Part shown: one piece after another, positions 56,204 to 64,000 of the stretch | How the letters are laid out: the number at the start of each line of letters is the position of its first letter | Position numbering within the stretch: the stretch's first letter is position 1 | Assembly (NCBI GenBank): GCA_023091735.1 | Contig: JALKBU010000059.1 | Coordinates: forward strand, 1-64,000 | Source: Trichomonas tenax | Lineage: Eukaryota > Parabasalia > Trichomonadida > Trichomonadidae | Reading direction: 5' to 3' | DNA length: 64,000 bases | Notes under the pieces: generated by a model | Databases searched by the model: none | Seen by the model: the letters and a program-made list of their open reading frames with translations, nothing else | What the model was told of the DNA's origin: nothing | Position numbers and translations under genes: made by a program

Positions 56204-59200
56204 TTATGATCTCATGAAACTACCAGTTCCGTTAAAGACGGAAGGCGTTGGATTAACAAGATATGTCATTTGCTTGCCCTTGCCTTTGAGGAATGTTTTG
56301 CCCTTTGCCTGGACATCAAAGTTCATTCCCTTGATCATGTCGTATGCAGCCTGGGAGATGTGGACGTGGTTGACCTCGCATGTGCTCTGAAGACGAGTGG
56401 CGACGTTGATTGCATCGCCGATGATATCGAATGCAGGTTTATCAGTTCCCAAAACGCCAGCAATGATTGGGCCGCCGGTGTTGACACGGACTCAGACTGT
56501 CAAAGATGCATCAAGTCTCATGTTGACTTCGTCGAGCTCTGCGATCGAATCGAGGCCGAACTAGATTGAAGAGTCCCGTTGCCCCCATGTAGATGTCTCC
56601 GATGAGTTTGATTTTGGTGATCATTGTGTATTTGGCGGCGATCTTATCCAGTGCGGCGAAGTACAATGAGAGGTTGGCCAAGATGTCCTGCGGGCTCAAG
56701 CTTGCCGCGTACTCTGAGAACTTCTGGATATCGATGAAAACGATTGTTGCTGATGGAACTGTGAAAGAAATATCTTTCTCGCCTCTGTTGAGCTGGACAA
56801 CGATGTCTCTTGGAAGGATCTGATAAAGCAACTTTTCGGACTTTGCCTTTGCTTCTTCGGCTGTCTTCATCTGCTGGACTAACGTTGTCTGGTCTCTAAG
56901 GATGATTGTGAATGAGTTGATGTCGCCGTTGCTGCCTTTGATGCCGATGATTGAAACGTGGCATGGGATTTCTGCGGAGTTGTCTGTGACGGCGCTCATG
57001 TCCTCCTCGATGAAAGTCGATGACTGACCGGACTTCATCATCTCTAACTTAGTGGAAATCTTCTCCTCATCGCTTGTCTTGAAGAAAGAAGAGATGTGCT
57101 GACCGAGAATCTGCTCTGGCGTATATCCCAGCAACGTGGAAACGGACTTGTTGACGATTTCGACAACGCCGAATGAGCTCGTCAAGAAGATTGCATCCGG
57201 AGCGTTGTGGATGATGGAGCCTTCGACTGTTAATCTGTCATCCTTGACGCCGTCCTTTGTCTTGAGGAATCTGTGGCTGAAGAGCTTGTTGTTGACGAGC
57301 GTTGCTGGATTGAACCTCTTCAAGATGAACAGTGAGGCCTTGAATGCGGATGATCTGTTCTTGTAATAGAAAGAAACGGCGATGATGAAAGCAATCAAAA
57401 GGCTGCAGACGCAGACAGAAATAACAGTGATGTTCTGGACAATGTCAGTGTACTCGATGTGGGCGAGTTCGATCATGCGCTTTGCGACGTTGACCATTCT
57501 CATCCACATGTGAGCGTTGATGATATGCTGCGCGTTGGCGAAGTTCACTTCGTTGATCTGAGCGTATGGATCCAGAAGATCAAATGAAAGGGCCTTCATG
57601 AAGCCAGAGTAGACATCAGCCTGCTGGTGCAACGATGTTGTGGCATAGAAGTTGTGGGTGTCGCCAATCTTTGGCTTGGAGACTTTGTCAACAACATTGT
57701 ATGAGTCCAAAACGGTATCGAAGCCGTTGATCAGCTTGATGTCGGCATCAACGAGCTTCTCTGTCAACGTCAAGCTCGTGTTAACCAAGTTCTCGATCGT
57801 TGTCATGCGGTGTTCGTTTGGAAGATCGTGCATAGCGACGGCGTAAATCAGCGTGTAAAGGCTTGCGGCGGAAAGAGAAAGCCTCAGCGAAGCGTATTGG
57901 TTCCACGAGTTCAGGTGGATGATCTTCGTGTTTGCGTTGACGACGAGGATACAAATGATCAATGAGCACAAAAGGAGGCAAAGAGAGAGGAAGCAGATGA
58001 TGGAAATCAAGATGATTGATGCGCGCGATGAACCGGTCATTTCGACGGATTTGTTGTCGTCCTCAGAAGCGTGGATCGTGATCAAAGCTTTGGCATCTGC
58101 TTTCGCCTGCTGGTCGAATGAATGGATGATTTCGACGACTTCCTTGAGTGACCTGACAGTCAGAAAATGAATGACGATAACAGGGATGAAGACAACGACG
58201 AAAGTGACGCATGGAATCAAAACAGACAAAACGCCCAAAACTTTCTTAAGATGAGCGCCGCTTTCTCTCTGGTAGTTGCAGAAAGAATCGAACAAATCAG
58301 AGGAAAGGTCATAGAAGGCATCGAAATTGAAGAAAATATCGCAGTAGTTTCATCATTGCTGCGAGCGATGAAAATGACTCCGGAATCTTTGAAATGTTGT
58401 TCACTTCCTGGTCGCAGATCGTGATTTCGTATTTCGGGAGGATTACTGTCTTTGCAAATTTGTAGATGTATTCTCCCTGTAAAGCAAGTTCCGCGACAGA
58501 GTTAATCAAGTCTTCGAAGTACCAAGAAGCGTTTGTTGTCATACCGTTGGCCTCCAAAAGCATGTCAGCGAGAACGTTGATGTAAATCGGATCCGTAAAT
58601 CTCATCAAGTAGTTCATTGAAGGCAAGTAATGCGCGAGAACTTGGTGCTCCTGAATGTATGTGAAAATCAGGTTGACGTTGGCAATTGAGTAATAGAATG
58701 AAAGCTGCGAAATGAAGTCGAGTCTAGAGAGAGAAGACGTCTGTGTCGACAAACGCTGGCTTGAGTAGACGAATGCGAAAACAAAAATAACAATAACACA
58801 AACAATGATTGCGAATGATGCAGGAATGATTGACTTCATTGAAGATGGCAACTTGTTTTCAAGCGCTCTGTGCAATGCCAATCTTGTGCGGGAGTGCATG
58901 ATTGTCTGCTTGCCAACGAACTCTTCGACATCAGCGTCGAGCGTCTCTTCGCTGTTGAATGAAGAGTTCGCTGAATTCTTGTCCTGGCTTTCTTTCTGAG
59001 CTCGATGACTGTTCCCCTTAAATCCAATATCTTCTGGGTCAAGTATTTCGGAAACGCGCGGACCATTGACCTGAATGAGGTATCAGCAGAACAGTTGTTG
59101 CCCATTTCGATGATTTGCACGCGATGTTTGTATTTCAGGGCTTCTGGGAAGTCGCACTCCGCTTCAACTAAATACCTCGTGAACTCTTCGCAAAACTTTG

Positions 59201-60575
59201 GGTTGTTTGGCGAGTTTTCGAGCGATTCTACCCAGACAGCGTGCGTGAGATGCGCCTTGTTTGCGAGATTCTTAAAGTACCCTGGATTGAGTTTAGGAGA
59301 GTCGACGGCGCCTCTTGTCAGCATCTCGCACTGCTTGCTCATTGTCTTGAGTTCGATGAGTTTGAGTTTTGACTGACTTGAGACCGAAAACTGTCTCAAT
59401 GTCTTGATTTAATCGATTTGGAAAAGCAAAATCTGGCGCTGGATCTTGTTCAACAGGCGTGTCTCCTTCGGGATTAAGTTGACCAACTGCAAGCAAGTGC
59501 TCAGTGCCTGTTCCGATGAATAATGTGTTATAATGTGTTATAATAAAGTTAACTAAAGACCAGTTGTAAAATCTGATGTAATAGTTCTAGAAGGCCGTTC
59601 TCAAGTATAGCATTGCTTTTGCTTCGTTATTGTCGAGTCCGAGATTTGTGAAGAAATCATTTGCCTCATCTTCGTTTCTAATGTCCTCATTCAGCTGCCC
59701 CACGATCTTCTCGACCTTCAGAATGTTGATAACAAGGAATATTGGAACCAAAAACAAGAATGTTCCGAATGTGGCGCCGAGAGGGATGTTGTAGTCGAAA
59801 TGCTTGAAGAAATGCGAAAAGATAATGATAATGTCACCCAACATGCACGCCATGAACCAACCGCACGACAAAGATTGAGACTGCAAATCAACAAAAGGCA
59901 AATGATTGGTTATGTATGCGAAGAGATATATGTAGAATAGGAAGTGAAGGCATATTGCTATGAGTCTTGCCCATGTTTCGAACATACACAGCACAAAATA
60001 CAAAATCATCACCATCAAAAGTCAGGCGAAGGTCATAATCATCACAGAAGGATCGAAGTTGAGGAGCAGCGACGGGTTAACATTGACAGACTTCGAAGCA
60101 AACCCTTGCACAATAATGAACGAAAATGACTCGAAAGCAATGATTATTAAGAACAGTATAAACGCAACAATCACCCTATAAGAGGTGTTGCCGTCCGCCA
60201 ACATAAGCAGTGTTTCACCGATTCCGATACAAAAAGGCATCAGAGTGACGATTAACAGGGTATCGTAATAGAATGGGATTGGATAGTTCAAGATTTTTAT
60301 GAACTTTCGCTGAATTTTGTAGTACGAAAGCTTGAATCTGATTAAAAAGAAGTAACGAGATTGATTGCGAAGATAATAAAGGAAAGAACAAAGTAATATC
60401 CATCTCCCGTATGTGAGGGAGCAAAGAAGAAGATGTTTCGAAGGAGTGATATGGTTCCTTTTGTATCATTATTTTCCCAAAACTCCTGCCATGGCCAGTT
60501 GGCTATAATAACGACCTGAAGGAAGAAAAAAACAAGGAACGGGTACACGAACGCAATCGGAAGTTGAAATTAATG
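56204..60575 (-). pseudogene. Broken adenylyl cyclase gene (multi-TM, PAS and cyclase domains)
   Basis: Minus-strand pieces read in order as one large receptor-type cyclase: N-terminal membrane region (60575-59587), a soluble middle (59496-58836), a second membrane region (58899-57800), a PAS domain (about 57240-57090) and the catalytic cyclase (56800-56204). The catalytic part keeps metal Asp residues (V-F-I-D-I-Q-K-F-S; K-L-I-G-D-I-Y-M) and has Lys and Asp at the base-selecting sites, so the parent was an adenylyl cyclase. It is broken by in-frame TGA at 56492-56494 and 60022-60024, frameshifts near 56555, 58340, 59010, 59395 and 60300, and a stretch at 59497-59586 with an added repeat. No 5' ATG; a TAA lies at about 60576. 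Confidence 0.85.
59519..59545. repeat. Short tandem TATAATGTGT unit inside the cyclase pseudogene
   Basis: AATAATGTGTTATAATGTGT followed by TATAAT; two to three copies of a 10-base unit in a gap between cyclase fragments. Confidence 0.5.
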
Positions 60576-60956
60576 ATATTTATCATCATTCAGCGAATAG
60601 ACATAATTTGATTCAAAAACAATCTTTTCGAAATTTTATAATAAATGTGTTAAGTTCATATTACTAGTATATATTATTTTCGGTGTCTTCAGAAAAAATA
60701 TTTCATAGAGAAATTATTTTGAAATATTAACATGTAATCATATATAAACGGTTTATTATTGAGACTATTGAAAAATTTTCTTAATAATCAATAAAATATG
60801 ATAGTGTATTGTCAGATATCAATTTCAAACTGAGTAACGTGACTGATTGAATTTTTTGTTGGATATTATGAGTCTGTATACTGTCATCAGTAGAAATATC
60901 AAATAATGTATAAATTGTTTAAATAATTGTATGAGCCCACATAATTATTTCAGAAC

Positions 60957-61205
60957 TTTAAAGTATTAATTAATACTGAATCAATAGAAATAAAAATTGA
61001 ATCGCTATTCGACAATGAATGCGAGCAAGAAATCAGTAATGCTGATATGCAATATATTTTGAACAACACAAAATCATCCATCAGTAATGATAGCTTAATC
61101 TCACATTTATGAGTACGTCAGTACACTTTCCAGAGCACCTGGTCGATTTTACACAGCCAACGAATTATACCTATTTGCGTAATTTGATAAGTTTACATTT
61201 TTGAT
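60957..61205 (+). pseudogene. Frame-shifted coding fragment, family unknown
   Basis: From about 60957 a 53-codon frame (after TAA) reads F-K-V-L-I-N-T-E-S-I-E-I-K-I-E, ending with TGA at about 61110. A shifted frame from 61110 gives M-S-T-S-V-H-F-P-E-H-L-V-D-F-T to a stop at about 61205. Both look coding in composition. Likely a decayed gene of unknown kind. A second coding-like scrap follows at 61212-61538. Confidence 0.4.
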
Positions 61206-61490
61206 CGAAGCTTGCGCGAGGTGCCATGGAATAACCACCTCCTATTGCTTCTTGAGCCCTTAAGGCCTTCAATGACATCATATATACTTCCATTCTATGC
61301 TAAAGCCGCGCCTCTAAACCCAACTAGCTCATTAAATTTCGATTATCTTTTTCAATTTTTAATCTTTCGAACCTTTTCTACTGCTGATGTTCATGGTTTA
61401 CCTAAGGACTTCAACTATGAAATGAATACTTCCATTCTTAATAGAAATCTTCAGCAATCAATTGCCTCCAATCTCAGAAGAGATCTTCAT

Positions 61491-61602
61491 CATTCGAAGT
61501 CAGTTGAATCTTGCGAAGATGTCATCAAACACCATTAGAAGCATCCTCGAAGTCATTTGAAGTCATTCGAAGTCAGTTGAATCTTGCGAAGATGTCATCA
61601 AA
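61491..61602. repeat. 39-bp direct repeat with a 73-bp period
   Basis: The same 39 bases occur at 61491-61529 and 61564-61602 (start CATTCGAAGTCAGTTG). Between them lies a related GAAGTCATTTGAAGTCATTCGAAG stretch, so this is probably a local duplication. Confidence 0.75.
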
Positions 61603-61834
61603 ACCAACTTAGTCAAGAAAAGTTGAAAATATCCAATTTTTCCAAATCTGGGTTATCCTAATTTGCTATTGAGATCGTTATTCTTCAATTAATCACTATC
61701 TTAGGGGGCTTTCGAGCAGTTTCCTTAACGTATTGGCTTCAAATTAGCAAAATAATAATTCACATCAATAATTAGGCTCATATACTAATTATTATGGTGC
61801 AAATAAGTGTTATATGAAAAATAAAATCAACTGT

Positions 61835-64000
61835 TTAGTTGCTGGACTCGAAAGACATGTTATCTTCGACGATCTTTGTGATATTTCTGTAAATTGAGAC
61901 TTTCCTCAATGGCCTCAAGTTTAGAGATCCACAGCAGTATATGATTGAATTTAAAAGTGTCAGAGCGTTTGAAGGCAATACTTCGTTCGATGTTGCCAAA
62001 AATCGCGCGAATTTCTTGATGAAGCTCTTTCTCATTTGGCAGTTCGTATTTGGAGTGCTCCTGAACATGATTGATATCTTCTGTGGTATTATAAACTCTC
62101 CGAAAACTGATGCACGCATGAAACTCTTCAGCAAATCCTTTGTCATGGCATCTTCGTCTAGGACTGCAGAACCTGTCAATATCGCGCGCCAGATTTTTGA
62201 TGTTGGGTTCTTTATGTCATCGAACTTGACCCGGTTGATGACTGTCGTGAGTAGCGAAGCGTAAATCCTGTCGCCGTACAGCATCAACCTGAACGATTCC
62301 TCGAGAAGAGGAAGATTGCTTTCATCAACTAAACCATTTCTTACGACAGCGATGAAGAACTGCGCAATCTGAAGGTTGACGTTGGGGAATCCGTATTCAA
62401 TCCATGATACGGAGTGCTTCATCATTGATGAGAGAAGGCCCCTGCTGAGAGGATGCGTGTCAACGGTGTATCTGAAGCAGCTGAAGAGTTGAGAGAAGAA
62501 CTTGTCGAACTCCGATGGATCTTCGAAGTTCGTTTTAACGACTTCTGAGACTCTTTTGATGACTTGATCGAAGTTCTTTGATGGGAAGATGTTCGATGAT
62601 GTGATTGAGAAGTACAATGCTCCTTTGAACATGTCTTTGTCCTTTGTGACTGAGAAAATCTTGATTGCGTATAATTTTGCTGCTTGAACAAATTCGCCTC
62701 CCAAAATCTTGAATGCTTCCTCTAGCAGCTGCAAGTTTGTTGCTGAATCGCTCATTGGGTGATTGATGACTTTCAGTATCTTCCTCTTTGCTGTGTAGGC
62801 CATTGCTGGGACTTTGGAGAACAGGAAAATTCCTGTCTGGACGAGCAATATTGGCGTGATGACCGTCTTCGAGAATAGTTTGTAAAGTTTCAGTCTTGTG
62901 TTGATAATTTTGATTGTCGCACGCTGAATGATCAGCCCGAGCATGAACTCCTGCATCTTGTCGACGATCTCAGCAATGAACTCCTCTGGGCAGAATCTCA
63001 AGCACGTATCAATAGATGTCTTAGAAACATCGAGATCGAACATCGCCTTGAAGATAAACATTGCGCGTTCTTTCTTGTTCAACAATGCAACCCAAAGATA
63101 CTTCGCAGATGTGGTGAATGTCAGTGTCTTCATTGATATGTCGTTTGCCAGTTTCAGTCCGGTCAAAACGATGTCTTCTGATAATGAATTGGAAGAGTTC
63201 AAAACCTTTGTCATGACTCCGACCAATGTCAGCAAATGGACATCGTGCGGAGATGTGTGTCGCATGCTTTCGATTTGCTTAACATACAGAGAAACGTACT
63301 GTGGGAATCTGTCGATAAGGAACAGATCTGGCTTCGATTTCTTGAAGTCTGCGTAAGCATCGGGATGTAGCTGTTTGATGTACTCGTCGAGGTAATCAAG
63401 CGTTGACTTTTGGACGCCTTCGCTCATCAAGAATGCGAAGAAGATATCACTTTCTAATATCTTCTTTGGCCTGTACTTCAATAGTGCATCGGCTGTTTGA
63501 ATCGGCGCGTATGCGATGAAAGTGATGATCAACTTCTTTCCTTGCTCGCTGTCGATCTTAAGGATTTCCGAGATTGTGTTGAATGTGAGTTCGTAGTTCG
63601 TGACATCATTAAAGAATGAGACTGATTGGATTGTGCATTCTCCGTTCTTCAGCAGGCAGAGCAGTGTCGAATGTGCCGCTTTGAGGATGTCTTTGTTCTT
63701 GTTGATTGTGTCGCGCTGAACGGCTGTTAAAACAACAACGTAAAACTCATTGACCTTTGGCGTGTGCGGTATCTTTCCTGCTGTGATGAGAGAGCAAATG
63801 ATGCCCAATGCAACAACATAGTCATTGCAGCGAGTGATATCCGGCCTTGCATCGAAAAGCGCAGTAACTTTCTCGACGAATGATTTTCCTGTCGTCGAAT
63901 CGAATGTCCTTGGATTTTCTTCCCAGCACTGCATTATATATCTGATGTAGGCAGCAGTGTCATCCAGGTCCTGATCGAACGATATCTGTGGAATTATAAG
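61835..64000 (-). CDS. Helical-repeat protein, 5' end beyond the window
   Basis: At least 721 residues are open to the right edge (22 in-frame codons upstream of the Met at 63934, no stop), so the gene starts outside the window and the true start is unknown. The protein is wholly helical, with many Leu/Ile/Phe pairs typical of ARM/HEAT repeats, and no membrane span. The family is not recognised; large trafficking or kinase-scaffold proteins look alike. The stop at 61835 is followed by AT-rich DNA. Start context and function are unresolved. Confidence 0.75.
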   Translation of the reverse strand, partial: LIIPQISFDQDLDDTAAYIRYIMQCWEENPRTFDSTTGKSFVEKVTALFDARPDITRCNDYVVALGIICSLITAGKIPHTPKVNEFYVVVLTAVQRDTINKNKDILKAAHSTLLCLLKNGECTIQSVSFFNDVTNYELTFNTISEILKIDSEQGKKLIITFIAYAPIQTADALLKYRPKKILESDIFFAFLMSEGVQKSTLDYLDEYIKQLHPDAYADFKKSKPDLFLIDRFPQYVSLYVKQIESMRHTSPHDVHLLTLVGVMTKVLNSSNSLSEDIVLTGLKLANDISMKTLTFTTSAKYLWVALLNKKERAMFIFKAMFDLDVSKTSIDTCLRFCPEEFIAEIVDKMQEFMLGLIIQRATIKIINTRLKLYKLFSKTVITPILLVQTGIFLFSKVPAMAYTAKRKILKVINHPMSDSATNLQLLEEAFKILGGEFVQAAKLYAIKIFSVTKDKDMFKGALYFSITSSNIFPSKNFDQVIKRVSEVVKTNFEDPSEFDKFFSQLFSCFRYTVDTHPLSRGLLSSMMKHSVSWIEYGFPNVNLQIAQFFIAVVRNGLVDESNLPLLEESFRLMLYGDRIYASLLTTVINRVKFDDIKNPTSKIWRAILTGSAVLDEDAMTKDLLKSFMRASVFGEFIIPQKISIMFRSTPNTNCQMRKSFIKKFARFLATSNEVLPSNALTLLNSIIYCCGSLNLRPLRKVSIYRNITKIVEDNMSFESSN

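Larger units (their letters stand above)
60576..61834. other. AT-rich spacer with decayed coding scraps and a direct repeat
   Basis: Holds coding-like fragments at about 60957-61205 and 61212-61538 and a 39-bp direct repeat; no intact gene. Confidence 0.55.

Noticed and set aside
56204..60575. Idea that UGA is read as an amino acid, which would close two of the breaks
   Set aside because: Several intact genes here end in TGA (for example at 7230, 35058 and 56175), and frameshifts remain in any case.
1..64000. CRISPR arrays, operons, bacterial islands
   Set aside because: No regularly spaced repeats with unique spacers, and every recognised gene is eukaryotic in context.

Overview
The window is nuclear DNA of a flagellated protist, most likely a parabasalid (trichomonad), possibly Tritrichomonas or a relative. 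The pointers are: intron-poor genes with very short 5' leaders; several initiator-like motifs (TCA followed by pyrimidine and A/T, or CCTTT) a few bases before the ATG; TAAA overlapping many stop codons; GC-rich coding blocks in very AT-rich spacers; a trichomonad-type actin; a HYDIN flagellar protein; a Myb remnant with R2R3 halves; a multi-membrane-span adenylyl cyclase (broken here); and a bacterial-style SH3b cysteine peptidase. The species call is inference.

Layout. 1-7.3 kb: an open minus-strand frame running off the left edge, a 33-bp-arm hairpin, a sphingomyelin-synthase-like enzyme, a Rab GTPase, a karyopherin-like protein, two unknown proteins and a REI1/ZNF622-type zinc finger protein. 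7.4-15.5 kb is very compact: a helical-repeat protein, a farnesyltransferase beta subunit and a GT61 glycosyltransferase run head to tail with gaps of 35 and 20 bases, then an unknown 878-residue protein and an SLC13-type anion transporter on the minus strand. 15.5-24.1 kb: a decayed spacer, a coiled-coil protein, an HD-domain dNTPase-like enzyme, a Myb pseudogene, a LisH-like Ser-rich protein, a casein-kinase-1-like kinase ending in a CaaX box, and an FCP1-like protein whose HAD catalytic residues are missing. 24.5-35.1 kb: the SH3b peptidase, a repeat-rich spacer, an LCAT-family acyltransferase/lipase, PRP40, a Thr-rich membrane protein, a 2.1-kb AT-rich gap, a CAMK-like kinase and a Q/S-rich protein. 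35.5-43.9 kb: ribosomal protein uS8, actin, a P4-ATPase, a small ubiquitin-like protein and a MITE-like element. 43.9-64 kb: HYDIN (3023 aa), a Ubl-UBA-SANT protein that lacks an ATG, a broken adenylyl cyclase, decayed coding scraps, and a helical-repeat gene that runs off the right edge.

Functional threads. Protein prenylation: the FTase beta subunit sits in the same window as a Rab ending GCC and a kinase ending CIIL. Lipids and membranes: SMS-like enzyme, LCAT-like enzyme, P4 flippase. Cytoskeleton and flagellum: actin, HYDIN, the LisH protein. RNA and ribosome: PRP40, uS8, REI1. The genes are ordinary dispersed eukaryotic genes, not an operon or a mobile system. The most notable items are the FCP1 pseudophosphatase, the Ubl-UBA-SANT architecture, the lipidated CK1, the SH3b peptidase, and the repeats and decaying genes in the spacers. 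I saw no tRNA, rRNA, CRISPR array or convincing spliceosomal intron by eye.
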